From: Lactobacillus sp. UBA5804
GTDB taxonomy: Bacteria > Bacillota > Bacilli > Lactobacillales > Lactobacillaceae
Length of the DNA stretch: 13,566 bases
Direction of reading: 5' to 3'
Assembly (NCBI GenBank): GCA_002418055.1
Contig: DIDI01000033.1
Coordinates: 1 to 13,566 of the forward strand
Part shown: positions 1 through 7,803 of the stretch, one piece after another
Layout of the letters: the number at the start of each line of letters is the position of its first letter
Position numbering within the stretch: the first letter of the stretch is position 1
The notes under the pieces: model-generated
Told to the model about the DNA's origin: nothing
Database searches by the model: none
Seen by the model: only the letters and a program-made list of their open reading frames with translations
Translations under genes and position numbers: made by a program

Positions 1-229
1 GATCGGCAAATTTACCGAAATTCGTCACCATGTTACGCGAACGCGCAATATGACCATCAAACCAGTCAGTTGCACTCGCACCCGCAAAGACAATTGCCGC
101 AATCACGCGGCTCCAATAAATGGTGGTACCCGCAAAAGCCACATGACTGGTCCCACCGAAGATAATGATGAGCATAAAGACAGGAATGAGGAAAATCCGA
201 AAAACAGTTAATTTGTTAGGTAAATTCAT
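1..229 (-). CDS. pgsA: CDP-diacylglycerol--glycerol-3-phosphate 3-phosphatidyltransferase PgsA (N-terminal part, runs off left edge)
   Basis: This gene makes phosphatidylglycerol phosphate from CDP-diacylglycerol and glycerol 3-phosphate in the membrane, the first committed step to phosphatidylglycerol and cardiolipin. Only the first 76 codons are present. My translation begins MNLPNKLTVFRIFLIPVF, the usual start of PgsA. It has a first hydrophobic segment at about residues 8-26 and then the CDP-alcohol phosphatidyltransferase signature: D55, D58, G59, A62, R63, G72 and D76 in the spacing DxxDGxxAR-x8-GxxxD. The last Asp of the motif lies beyond the window. The ATG at 227-229 follows AAGGAG (minus strand, 243-248) by 13 bases, slightly long, but no other start is in place. 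It sits 41 bases downstream of rodZ with no terminator between them, so the two are probably co-transcribed. In Bacillus relatives cinA and recA follow; that is expectation, not seen here. Confidence 0.95.
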   Translation of the reverse strand, partial: MNLPNKLTVFRIFLIPVFMLIIIFGGTSHVAFAGTTIYWSRVIAAIVFAGASATDWFDGHIARSRNMVTNFGKFAD

Positions 230-270
230 GATATACGATTGACTCCTTAGTTGCCGGCAAATACTGCTGG

Positions 271-1224
271 CTATCTACTACTTTGGCTGCTTTGGCTACT
301 TTGGCTGCTCGAAGACGACGAACTGCTTGACGCAGCACCACTACTAGTCTGAGTTTGAGTTTGAGACGAGCTAGTTGAACCAGTAGGCTGAGAAACCTTC
401 CCTTTATTACCAATTAACAGCGTGATTGAATTACGCGCATTAATTGGTTGATAAGGGACACGCCGACCACCAATGCTAATGCTAGTACCTTGGTCATAAC
501 CAAACGAAATCACAACTGATTGGACATTCGTTCCGAGGAGCATCGTGTGCTTCTCATTAGCTGCTAGTGTTGCTTGGTAGTTGGTCACGCCATCCAGCGC
601 AACCACCGCAAAGACTGCTTGGTTAGCACCAGCGCGAACCACTAGCTTCCGCTTTTGGCCCAAATTAAGCACCCGGAATTGGTTCGTCGCCAGCCGTTTA
701 ATGACGACGCCAGTGGGCGTTTTAACTGTAGCCTGGGTCTGTTTAGTCTGCTTCTTCTTCGCAGATTGGGAAGAGACTGTGACCTGATTTTCGTTATCTG
801 ATTTATGGCCATTACCACTAGTTAGTTTGGCATAAACGACATAGACGCCCAACATTACCGCAATAAAAGCCAAGCCAGCAACCACACGTGGTAAATACTG
901 TTGCCATAATTCACGCTTGTTATTCGTGGTCTTACGAACTTCTTCACTCTTATTATCAATATCATTTTCGACATATTCGTCAGGCGCTGGAGCAGGAACA
1001 TCTTCGTGATAATCACTCAGTAGCTCTTTGCCGTCGAGCCCGACAATTTGTGCATATTGCCGAATAAACGCTCTAACGTAAAAATCTCCTGGAAGCTTGT
1101 CAAACTCATCGTGTTCAATCGCAGTTAAATACCTGCTTTGAATCTTGGTTGCTTGTTCTACATCTGCAATCGATAAGCCCTTTGCTTCTCTGGCTTCACG
1201 TAATTTTTCTCCGATATCTGCCAT
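271..1224 (-). CDS. rodZ: RodZ-like cell-shape protein (YmfM family): cytoplasmic HTH, one membrane span, outer DUF4115-type domain, Ser/Gln-rich tail
   Basis: This is a membrane-anchored morphogenesis protein. In rod-shaped bacteria RodZ connects the cytoplasmic MreB/elongasome machinery to the envelope. The 317 residues show an Xre-like helix-turn-helix (HTH_25 type) at about 4-71, an acidic linker (72-95), a single membrane span at about 111-132, a basic/Gln/Thr-rich linker (about 150-170), a beta-rich outer domain (about 172-272), and a low-complexity tail from 279 made almost only of Ser, Gln and Thr. In this topology the tail would be extracellular, where it could act as a spacer in or near the wall; that is inference. 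ATG at 1222-1224 is preceded by AGAGG at good spacing. The gene has its own extended -10 promoter upstream and is followed closely by pgsA. The 3' end carries an in-frame 9-bp tandem repeat. Confidence 0.9.
   Translation of the reverse strand: MADIGEKLREAREAKGLSIADVEQATKIQSRYLTAIEHDEFDKLPGDFYVRAFIRQYAQIVGLDGKELLSDYHEDVPAPAPDEYVENDIDNKSEEVRKTTNNKRELWQQYLPRVVAGLAFIAVMLGVYVVYAKLTSGNGHKSDNENQVTVSSQSAKKKQTKQTQATVKTPTGVVIKRLATNQFRVLNLGQKRKLVVRAGANQAVFAVVALDGVTNYQATLAANEKHTMLLGTNVQSVVISFGYDQGTSISIGGRRVPYQPINARNSITLLIGNKGKVSQPTGSTSSSQTQTQTSSGAASSSSSSSSSQSSQSSQSSR
277..303. repeat. 9-bp in-frame tandem repeat encoding Ser-Ser-Gln units at the RodZ C terminus
   Basis: Three consecutive 9-mers (actactttg, gctgctttg, gctactttg on the plus strand) differ at one or two bases and each encode SSQ on the minus strand. 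A fourth, diverged unit follows at 304-312. Because the unit is a multiple of three, slippage would change tail length without breaking the frame. A second small repeat (gagttt twice, 351-362) encodes Gln-Thr pairs in the same tail. Confidence 0.75.
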
Positions 1225-1257
1225 ATTAACCTCTTTAATTTTGAAATAACAACACTG

Positions 1258-1286
1258 AGTATAACATTTTTAGGGCATTTATTGAA
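1258..1286 (-). promoter_or_regulatory. Likely rodZ(-pgsA) promoter with extended -10
   Basis: On the minus strand, TATACT (1258-1263) carries the upstream TGn of an extended -10 (TGTTATACT). A weak -35, TTCAAT (1281-1286, 3 of 6 matches to TTGACA), lies 17 bases upstream. The site falls in the 80-base gap between ymfI and rodZ, the only sizeable gap in the trmL-to-pgsA cluster. Transcription would start about 25-30 bases before the rodZ ATG. The -35 overlaps a 6-bp inverted repeat (aactga/tcagtt, 1285-1303). Confidence 0.6.
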
Positions 1287-1304
1287 CTGAAAAAGTGTCA
1301 GTTA

Positions 1305-2033
1305 TTAACGTAACCAGCCACCACTAACGTAAATCGTTTGCCCGGTTAAATAATTGCTACTAGCTGTCAGCAAATGAACGACGGGCGCCGCAATATCCGC
1401 GCCAGTCGCGAGTCGGCCAGCTGGAATATCAGCTTGCACCGCCGAAAGTTCAGCCGCTGAAAAATTAGCCGTCATGGCGCTGCGCACTGCTCCTGGTGCA
1501 ATCACATTCACAGTTAGATGACTAGAAGCGACCTCACGGCTGTACGCCTGGGCAAAGCCAGATAGTCCGGCCTTAGTTGCACTATAAACGCTCTCAAGGG
1601 CACTCCCCTGGCCGCCATAGACGGAGCCAATGAACACAATACGGCTATAGGGCTGATTCAAGAGCATTGGTTCAAGCAGATGGGTCAATTTGAGTGGGGC
1701 ACGCAAATTAATCGTTAGTAAACGATCAATATCGGCTAACGGCTCTTCGCCGAGTAAACCATAGTGCGTGACGCCTTGCGCAAACACTATGGCGTTGACT
1801 GCTAAGATGCTGGTAGCAAACTTCGTTAGCACCGCATCATTAGCTGTCAAATCGAGCCTTACGGGGATAAAATCCTGACGCGGATAACGCACTGCTAGCT
1901 GCTCAGAAAGCTGCTGGACCGCTAAGAAGTGCTGATTGGCGTGTAGTTCCAGTGACCAACCGGCTTGTGCGAGTGCCTCAGCAATCGCACGCCCAATCGT
2001 GCCACTAGCCCCGATAATCAGTGCGCGCTGCAT
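1305..2033 (-). CDS. ymfI: Short-chain dehydrogenase/reductase YmfI-like, probable NAD(P)H-dependent 3-oxoacyl-ACP-reductase-type enzyme
   Basis: This is a classical SDR of 242 residues, the usual family length. The nucleotide-binding glycine motif GASGTIG is at 8-14. The acidic DLT of the adenine pocket is at about 61-63, and an NNAG-equivalent stretch (VFAQG) at 83-87. The catalytic tetrad is complete: N109, S137, Y150, K154 (YSATK). The PG motif after strand six is at 180-181. The fold and catalytic residues are clear but the substrate is not. Position in the operon matches B. subtilis ymfI, downstream of two M16 peptidase-like genes and upstream of the RodZ homologue, and homologues are often annotated as FabG-like. 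A role in fatty acid synthesis is unlikely here, because no fab genes are nearby. Its ATG overlaps the ymfH stop as TAATG, which points to translational coupling. Confidence 0.88.
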   Translation of the reverse strand: MQRALIIGASGTIGRAIAEALAQAGWSLELHANQHFLAVQQLSEQLAVRYPRQDFIPVRLDLTANDAVLTKFATSILAVNAIVFAQGVTHYGLLGEEPLADIDRLLTINLRAPLKLTHLLEPMLLNQPYSRIVFIGSVYGGQGSALESVYSATKAGLSGFAQAYSREVASSHLTVNVIAPGAVRSAMTANFSAAELSAVQADIPAGRLATGADIAAPVVHLLTASSNYLTGQTIYVSGGWLR

Positions 2034-3259
2034 TAGTCGCTACCCCCGAGTGCTGCACTCCCAATCTTGGCCGCCTGCATCAACTGCTCACAGGCCGCTT
2101 GGTACTCTGAAAAACTCAAAGCGTCTAACTTCGTCGCTAAATCGTAAGGATCATCCCCATCAAGTGCAGCCTCAGCCAGTTCAATCGCCCAAAGGGACAA
2201 ATCGTTATAGCTACGCACCGTATGCGCAAAACTCGCTTTTTTTTGAAGTTCAAACTGCGCTGGGCTTAAGACACTGGCTAGCGGACGTGCTAATTGTGCC
2301 TTGATCGCGGCTAACACCTCATCTGGCTGCTGACTCACGCCCGTCAATAATAGGCAATTTCCTTGCCGGGCGTATTCCATCGTTAACTGTAGACTGCTAT
2401 TCAGCAATTGCTGAGACTGCTGCTGCTGATACCAAGCGCTCATCTGGCCAAACTCTGCGTCCAACATGAATTCAAGCAGCGTTTGCGCTAAATCACGACT
2501 CCCTTGAAAGGGTGTAAAATGTGGTAATCGGACAGCTAAGCCAAAGTAATTCGAACCACGATTAGTCAGCGTTTGATGCCGCAAGTGCCCAGCCGGCTGC
2601 TCGGGGCGCAGTAGTGGTCGCCCAGCTTTGAAATAGCGCTCAGCGAGTTTCGTCACTTGCCGGAAGATAGTTTGGACCTGGTTCTTCGAAAAATCACCAG
2701 CCGCAATAAAATTCAAGTGCCCCGCCACATATTGGCTAGCATAGACTTGCGCCAACTGTGCGGCTGTAATTTGGCTAATCGAAGCTTGTGTACCGGCCAC
2801 ATCTAGGCCCAAGAGACTGTTGCCATATAGCTGGCGTTTGAGCGCATCATTAACCCACCACTGCGGATCATCTTGATACATGGCTAATTCTTGCTGAATA
2901 ATTGGTACTTCATGCTTGACATTTTCCGTGGTGAAATAAGGCTCACCTACTAATTTGAAGAGCAGCTCAATTAACTTCGGGGTATGGGTACTCCCTTGAC
3001 AATAAAACATGGTTTCATTGCTACTCGTAAAAGCATTACAATCTGCACCCAAGGTTTCAAAATCATGGGCTAAATCGCCACTTTTTTTCGTAAACAATTT
3101 ATGCTCTAAGAAATGAGCAGAACCAGCCACTGCCTGAGGATCAGCTGATCCGAAATCGACCATAATGCCAAAGAAATTCTCATTAAAACCAGGTCGCAGG
3201 GCCACTTCGGCCTTAAAGCCGGACGCATATTTGCGTTTAATCACTTGCGGAACAATCAT
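2033..3259 (-). CDS. ymfH: M16 family zinc metallopeptidase YmfH-like (catalytic-type subunit)
   Basis: A 408-residue protein of the pitrilysin/processing-peptidase family. The inverted zinc motif HFLEH is at residues 49-53. The downstream acidic helix has E117 and E124, seven apart, as for the two conserved glutamates of pitrilysin; E124 is the probable third zinc ligand. The N-terminal M16 domain is followed by the usual second, non-catalytic half (about 200-400). Family members work as a clam-shell made of two such chains, so the likely partner is the neighbouring YmfF-like protein, which lacks the zinc motif. The natural substrate is unknown; related pairs have been tied to processing small peptides, but nothing here shows that. 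Its ATG overlaps the ymfF stop as ATGA with no clear ribosome binding site, so translation is probably coupled. The protein has no signal peptide and appears cytoplasmic. Confidence 0.9.
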   Translation of the reverse strand: MIVPQVIKRKYASGFKAEVALRPGFNENFFGIMVDFGSADPQAVAGSAHFLEHKLFTKKSGDLAHDFETLGADCNAFTSSNETMFYCQGSTHTPKLIELLFKLVGEPYFTTENVKHEVPIIQQELAMYQDDPQWWVNDALKRQLYGNSLLGLDVAGTQASISQITAAQLAQVYASQYVAGHLNFIAAGDFSKNQVQTIFRQVTKLAERYFKAGRPLLRPEQPAGHLRHQTLTNRGSNYFGLAVRLPHFTPFQGSRDLAQTLLEFMLDAEFGQMSAWYQQQQSQQLLNSSLQLTMEYARQGNCLLLTGVSQQPDEVLAAIKAQLARPLASVLSPAQFELQKKASFAHTVRSYNDLSLWAIELAEAALDGDDPYDLATKLDALSFSEYQAACEQLMQAAKIGSAALGGSD

Positions 3260-4470
3260 TTTAAAAGATAGCTTTCATTCAAAAACAGGTTCAAGGCAAA
3301 AGCCTTCAACTTAGCAGGGGTAACTTGCCTAATCGCTTGCAGGCAATCAAATTTGCGATACCCTGGTAGTAATTCACCGCGCAAAGCTTGAAGCAAGAGC
3401 CAGCTCTGTTGGTCAGCACTTGCCACATGCAAATCAAGCAAGCCCCGTTTCACTTTACGTAGTAATACCAAATCAATCTTGCCGAGTTGCACCCGAGTTA
3501 CTTCTTCCTGAATCAAGGTCTTAGCCGCAGGTACCTGCTTTTGATCAAGCCCTGCCGCAATGAGTAAGAGTGAATTATTCGCATAACAACTGGCATCAAT
3601 TTCATACGCAGCACCCAGCTGCTCACGAATTTGGACAAATAAGCGACTGGACTGATCACCTGCTAAATAGTCAGCCAACACCAGACCTACCACTTGCGCC
3701 ATCAACGGCATTTTACCGTGATAGCCATAACCAAGTAACAACTGACTCTGCAAATAATGCTTAACTTCAACTTGCGTTTGATAGGCTGACTCAGCCGGAA
3801 TCGTCACCTCTGGGCTAGCAAACGGCTGGGACAAACCAACTTGATGAAATGACTTTTCACAAATAGCTTGCATCTGTTGCGCATCCCTCGCCTGTCCCAA
3901 AATCACCGTTGGCACTGTCTGCAAGCTTTCACCAAATTTACTAAAACTAGCGGGCGTCGCGTTTTCAAGCTCAGCCAGAGCAGCGGGTAAATTATCCGCA
4001 TAATCTGGCATGGCTTGATACCAATGATCAAAGAACTGCTGATAAGCGACATTTTCTGGCTCGGTCATCAGTTCGGTCACCTCTTCAGCCAATTGCCGCT
4101 TGGTTAAATCAATCACGTGCTGATCAAAATATGGATGCTGCACCAAATTACTAAAAACAGCAATGACCGACTCATAAGTATACGCAGGATCAAGCACCAT
4201 GCTCGGTTCAACCAGATCCAAGGTATAGCTAATAATCAACTGTTTGCCAAATAGTTGGATGCCAGCATCAAAGTTAAGATCATACTGTTGGGCTAACTCA
4301 CGCTGCTGCTGACTAACCGTCGGATAATCAAGCGTCATATTCAACTGGCTACGCGTCAACAAATTCGCGTAAGCCAAATTATGGCGTGTCAGCGGTAAAC
4401 GCAAAAAACAACCGACTGCAGCGGTTGAAAATTTGTCGTTTGGCGTAATTTTAATGGTTCGATTGAGCAT
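3256..4470 (-). CDS. ymfF: M16-like protein YmfF without zinc motif (probable partner subunit of YmfH)
   Basis: This has the length and layout of an M16 peptidase chain (404 residues from the preferred start). The region that should hold HxxEH (about residues 30-50) has none, so it should not bind catalytic zinc. A later glycine-rich stretch (LGYGYHGKMP) and the SSRLFVQIREQLGAAYEI region resemble the second-domain substrate-binding part of M16 proteins, where an R/Y pair contacts substrate. The likely role is the non-catalytic half of a heterodimer with YmfH. Start choice: an upstream in-frame ATG at 4483-4485 has no ribosome binding site, whereas ATG at 4468-4470 has GAGGG (4479-4483) eight bases upstream. 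With that start the gene overlaps the end of ftsK by 20 bases. I infer coupled translation through ftsK-ymfF-ymfH-ymfI. Confidence 0.85.
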   Translation of the reverse strand: MLNRTIKITPNDKFSTAAVGCFLRLPLTRHNLAYANLLTRSQLNMTLDYPTVSQQQRELAQQYDLNFDAGIQLFGKQLIISYTLDLVEPSMVLDPAYTYESVIAVFSNLVQHPYFDQHVIDLTKRQLAEEVTELMTEPENVAYQQFFDHWYQAMPDYADNLPAALAELENATPASFSKFGESLQTVPTVILGQARDAQQMQAICEKSFHQVGLSQPFASPEVTIPAESAYQTQVEVKHYLQSQLLLGYGYHGKMPLMAQVVGLVLADYLAGDQSSRLFVQIREQLGAAYEIDASCYANNSLLLIAAGLDQKQVPAAKTLIQEEVTRVQLGKIDLVLLRKVKRGLLDLHVASADQQSWLLLQALRGELLPGYRKFDCLQAIRQVTPAKLKAFALNLFLNESYLLK

Positions 4471-6841
4471 CAGCTTGACCCTCATTCTTTATTTTCGGTA
4501 GTAACACTTGCCGCGGTTTTGAACCTTCGGACGGACCCACAACACCCTTGGCTTCCATTTCATCAACCATGCGAGCTGCACGGTTATAGCCGATCCGAAA
4601 GCGGCGCTGTAGCATTGAAACACTAGCTGATTGCTGACGTCTCACTAGGTCAACGGCCTGGGCATAAAATTCATCCGTGTCAGCATCATCAGCTAAATCG
4701 GCATTTTCACTGATAGCTTTAGGCATCATGGCTTCGTTGTAGTCTGCTGTTTGTTGCGCCTTGCACCAGGCAATGACTTTCTCGACCTCTTCACTAGAGA
4801 TATAAGCCCCTTGCAAGCGTTCCGGCTTAGCCGCACCAATCGGTAGATAGAGCATATCACCACGACCCAGCAATTTTTCGGCCCCAACACTGTCTAGAAT
4901 GGTACGTGAATCAACTCCACTTGAGACAGCAAAAGAAATACGTGATGGCACATTGGCCTTAATGAGGCCAGTAATGACATCGACACTCGGTCGTTGCGTT
5001 GCTAAAATCATATGAATGCCAGCAGCTCGTGCCATTTGTCCTAAGCGCACAATCGCGCCCTCAACATCATGCCCGCCAACCATCATCAGGTCGGATAACT
5101 CATCCACGACCACGAGAATATATGGCAAAATCGGCATGACCGGCTGGGTGCGATCCTCATTGTGAACAGCCGCCTTTTGGTTATATTCACCCATGTTCCG
5201 CACACCTGCAGCCGCGAAGAGCTGATAGCGCCGCTCCATTTCTTTCACGGCCTTGTGCAGCGCATTAGCAGCTAGTTTCGCATCCGTGACGACTGGAATG
5301 AGCAAATGGGGAACCTGATTATAGACGGATAACTCGACCATCTTAGGATCAATCAGAATCAGTTTCACTTCTTCTGGCCGCGCTTTGAGTAAAATACTGG
5401 TCAAAATCGTGTTAATCGCCACCGATTTCCCTGATCCAGTTGAACCGGCAATCAATAAATGCGGCATTTTAGCCAGATTGGCTGAGACCACTAACCCAGA
5501 AACAGCTTTCCCGAGTGGGACCATCATCGGATTGGTTTTCGCCACTTTGCTCTGGTTCAGCATGACATCCTTAAATGAGACCATGCTAGTCACTTTATTA
5601 GGCACTTCAATCCCAATAAAGGGCTTCCCAGGAATCGGTGCTTCAATCCGGATATCTTTAGCGGCCAAGGCTAAGGCCAAATCATCCGCCAAATTAACAA
5701 TCCGGCTGACTTTGACTCCGACGGCTGGTTGTACTTCGTAACGGGTCACTGTTGGACCTAAAATGGCGCGTTTAATATGAACTTCCACGCCAAAAGATTG
5801 AAAGGTGCGCTGCAAGGTCGTCGTATTTTTTCGAATCAAGGCCTTATCGGCACTTTGATCATTGGCAGTGAGTGGATCAAGTAAGGATAACGGCGGCTTT
5901 TGATAAGTAGCTGATGTCTTGCGGTCTAAATCTAACTCGCCATGGTCAACTGCCGCGGCTTCTTGAACCAGCTTAGCGTCATCACTGGCAAAGTGGTGCG
6001 CCTTAGGTAGGTCTGCTTCGCCATGATGAACTGGCGGGAAACTAATCTCTGGTTCAGGCTCCACACTAGGTTCAGGCGATTGCGGTGCATCATTCGTAAC
6101 TGGCGTCTGCTCATCAGCCTGACTAAAGTCCGTCGTATTAGGAAAAGGATCAGTTGTGTCGGTAGTATCAGGCATGCCTTCATCCTTTGGCTTTGTCACA
6201 ACTAAGTCATGATACTTGGCTTTTAAATGTGAACCCGCAGCACGATTTTTCGCAATAAAAGCCTGGCTGAGCCACTGAAATTTCGCCAGAATACTCTTAA
6301 ATTTGACATCAAAGAACATTAACAGCCCAACTGGCAAACAGCAAATGGCTAGAAAAATCAAACCTGCGCTGCCAATGATGGGATACAGTTCACTATAGAT
6401 GAGACTACCAATCAGGCCGCCACCTACTGACATGGTCACCCCCGCACGGGCAAACTCGGCATTCATGGTATGCCAAAAAGCATTCATGAACCCACTATTC
6501 ACCATTTCTTGACTGAAGAAACGATGTGCTAGTAATACTAACAATCCTACGAAGGCAATCATGAGGCCTAAGTAGCGCTTGAAGCGTAACCGAGGCGGCT
6601 GATTATAAATTAGCATAATGGCACCAAAGAGCGCAATGAGACCACCAGTAAGCAAATAGGCATCCCCACTTAACCAGCGCAAAGCATTTGCCGTTTGGAT
6701 GCCTAGCCAACCAAAATGTGAAAAAGCCAAGCCACTAAATGCCAGTAATATCAGTCCGGTCACGGCCCAAAACAGGCTATCACTTTGACGTTTAGTGCGC
6801 TTACGGCGTGTTTTTGTCGAACGTTTCTTTCTCTTGGGCAT
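4451..6841 (-). CDS. ftsK: DNA translocase FtsK/SpoIIIE
   Basis: This is a membrane-anchored, ATP-driven motor that pumps chromosomal DNA through the closing septum. The 796 residues begin with a very basic stretch (2-18) and about four membrane spans (about 24-42, 60-79, 90-106, 154-177). A Pro/Glu/Asp-rich linker follows (about 218-300), then the motor. An alpha/beta part lies at about 340-450, Walker A GSTGSGKS at 466-473, and Walker B ending in D580-E581 (ILVVVDELSD). The sensor-like LATQRPSVDVITGLIK is at about 613-628. A winged-helix gamma domain (about 723-780) should read KOPS/SRS-type polar sequences. Length is normal for the Firmicute type. The ATG has no recognisable ribosome binding site and lies 5 bases after the DUF1149 stop, so it probably depends on coupling. 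Whether this is the only FtsK-type gene of the cell cannot be told. Confidence 0.95.
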   Translation of the reverse strand: MPKRKKRSTKTRRKRTKRQSDSLFWAVTGLILLAFSGLAFSHFGWLGIQTANALRWLSGDAYLLTGGLIALFGAIMLIYNQPPRLRFKRYLGLMIAFVGLLVLLAHRFFSQEMVNSGFMNAFWHTMNAEFARAGVTMSVGGGLIGSLIYSELYPIIGSAGLIFLAICCLPVGLLMFFDVKFKSILAKFQWLSQAFIAKNRAAGSHLKAKYHDLVVTKPKDEGMPDTTDTTDPFPNTTDFSQADEQTPVTNDAPQSPEPSVEPEPEISFPPVHHGEADLPKAHHFASDDAKLVQEAAAVDHGELDLDRKTSATYQKPPLSLLDPLTANDQSADKALIRKNTTTLQRTFQSFGVEVHIKRAILGPTVTRYEVQPAVGVKVSRIVNLADDLALALAAKDIRIEAPIPGKPFIGIEVPNKVTSMVSFKDVMLNQSKVAKTNPMMVPLGKAVSGLVVSANLAKMPHLLIAGSTGSGKSVAINTILTSILLKARPEEVKLILIDPKMVELSVYNQVPHLLIPVVTDAKLAANALHKAVKEMERRYQLFAAAGVRNMGEYNQKAAVHNEDRTQPVMPILPYILVVVDELSDLMMVGGHDVEGAIVRLGQMARAAGIHMILATQRPSVDVITGLIKANVPSRISFAVSSGVDSRTILDSVGAEKLLGRGDMLYLPIGAAKPERLQGAYISSEEVEKVIAWCKAQQTADYNEAMMPKAISENADLADDADTDEFYAQAVDLVRRQQSASVSMLQRRFRIGYNRAARMVDEMEAKGVVGPSEGSKPRQVLLPKIKNEGQADAQSNH

Positions 6842-6846
6842 CAGAC

Positions 6847-7239
6847 TTAAAAGTTCGACTTAAAATTCAAGTTAACCGGCTTATCCATGGCCACTTGGGT
6901 CACTTCATAAGTCAAGGTCTCAATGTATTCGACTAATGGCCGTGACATTAGCTTATAGTCACTTTTATCTAAATCCTTACCTTCACCGTGGTACCCAGCA
7001 ATTTTAACAACCTGGCTAATCAGCCCTGAAACACTGAACTCGCCTGGTTCTGGTGACACTTCGAAGACGACAGCTACTTCATAATAGCCGCCATCGGTGC
7101 CAGCATCCATAGTACCGTCATCTTGCTTTAGCGCTGCTTTACGCATGGCCACATTGACCTCTGATTTAACTGCTAATTTTTCATTCATATCGTAGTGAAA
7201 TGAACGTACCACAATTGGGCTTTCTCTCGTAAAATCCAT
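6847..7239 (-). CDS. DUF1149 family protein, SecB-like in appearance
   Basis: A 130-residue soluble protein of the DUF1149 family, found in lactobacilli and streptococci and of unestablished function. The sequence shows a beta-rich core (about 15-85), with a strand reading YYEVAVVFEV followed by EFSVSG. A predicted helix covers LSRPLVEYIETLTYEVT-like residues (about 98-115), and a closing KPVNLNF segment lies near the end. This order of strands, a helix rich in Tyr/Glu, then a P-x-N-L-x-F-type ending resembles the SecB export chaperone; that is a by-eye resemblance, not a proven relation. ATG at 7237-7239 overlaps the trmL stop as TAATG and has AGGAG eight bases upstream. The stop is 5 bases before ftsK, so it sits inside the operon. 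Confidence 0.8.
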   Translation of the reverse strand: MDFTRESPIVVRSFHYDMNEKLAVKSEVNVAMRKAALKQDDGTMDAGTDGGYYEVAVVFEVSPEPGEFSVSGLISQVVKIAGYHGEGKDLDKSDYKLMSRPLVEYIETLTYEVTQVAMDKPVNLNFKSNF

Positions 7240-7796
7240 TAATTTGCTCCTAAATTTCTTTCATACCGACTAGGACGTTGATAGGCGTCCTTTAACTTAT
7301 CATTCTCATAGTGATGGCTCGTCTCCAGCTGCGGAAAATCTTGCTGCCGTAGCGCCTCAAAAAGGACAATCGCCACCGAATTAGCTAAATTAAACGCCCG
7401 AATATTCGCTGACATGGGAATGCGCAGATTACGATCATAATACTCGCGCATAAAGGTTTCTGGCAAGCCAGTCGTTTCCTTCCCAAAGACAAAGTAATAA
7501 TCTTTATCCGGATCAGTGTAGCTCACATCCGTATAAGTTTGATCAGAAAATTTGGAAATCAAATACATTTCCGCATTGGGTTTCAAACTTGCGATAAAGG
7601 CTGCTAAATCATCATGACGATGCAATTGCACCTTTTGCCAATAATCGAGTCCCGCACGCTTCATATGCTTATCATCTAATTGAAAACCAAGGGGCTCAAT
7701 CAAATCAAGCACTGTATTGGTGCCGGCACAAGTTCTCGCAATGTTACCAGTATTGGCTGGCATTAAAGGTTCAAACAAAACAACGTGGTTCGTCAA
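7239..7796 (-). CDS. trmL: tRNA (cytidine/uridine(34)-2'-O)-methyltransferase TrmL (SPOUT family), TTG start
   Basis: The enzyme transfers a methyl group from S-adenosylmethionine to the 2'-OH of the wobble nucleotide of certain leucine tRNAs. The 185 residues show the trefoil-knot SPOUT motifs in order. Motif 1, NTGNIARTC, is at 15-23; motif 2, FVFGKETTGLP, at 102-112; and motif 3, IPMSANIRAFNLANSVAIV, at 126-144. Together motifs 2 and 3 build the knotted AdoMet pocket. The C-terminal tail is about 30 residues longer than the minimal core. The start codon is TTG at 7794-7796, with AAAGGA (7804-7809) seven bases upstream. An ATG slightly further upstream is out of frame, and I see no better in-frame start. 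The 46-base gap to the AI-2E gene carries a strong hairpin but no convincing promoter. Confidence 0.92.
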   Translation of the reverse strand: MTNHVVLFEPLMPANTGNIARTCAGTNTVLDLIEPLGFQLDDKHMKRAGLDYWQKVQLHRHDDLAAFIASLKPNAEMYLISKFSDQTYTDVSYTDPDKDYYFVFGKETTGLPETFMREYYDRNLRIPMSANIRAFNLANSVAIVLFEALRQQDFPQLETSHHYENDKLKDAYQRPSRYERNLGAN

Positions 7797-7803
7797 AATA
7801 GTT

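Noticed and set aside
1285..1303. Inverted repeat aactga/tcagtt right after the ymfI stop as a terminator
   Set aside because: The stem is only 6 bp and A/T-rich, and no T-run follows on the minus strand. It is at best a small element overlapping the rodZ -35.
2048..2060. Perfect inverted repeat gagtgctgcactc just before the ymfI start
   Set aside because: It lies within the last codons of ymfH, has a one-base centre that cannot form a stable short loop, and lacks a T-run, so it is probably chance.
5385..5741. Plus-strand open frame of 118 codons inside ftsK
   Set aside because: It is antisense to the conserved motor domain, has no ribosome binding site, and is best explained as a shadow of the ftsK coding strand. 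The same holds for the other short antisense frames in ymfI, ymfF, rodZ, the ATPase and the lactonase.
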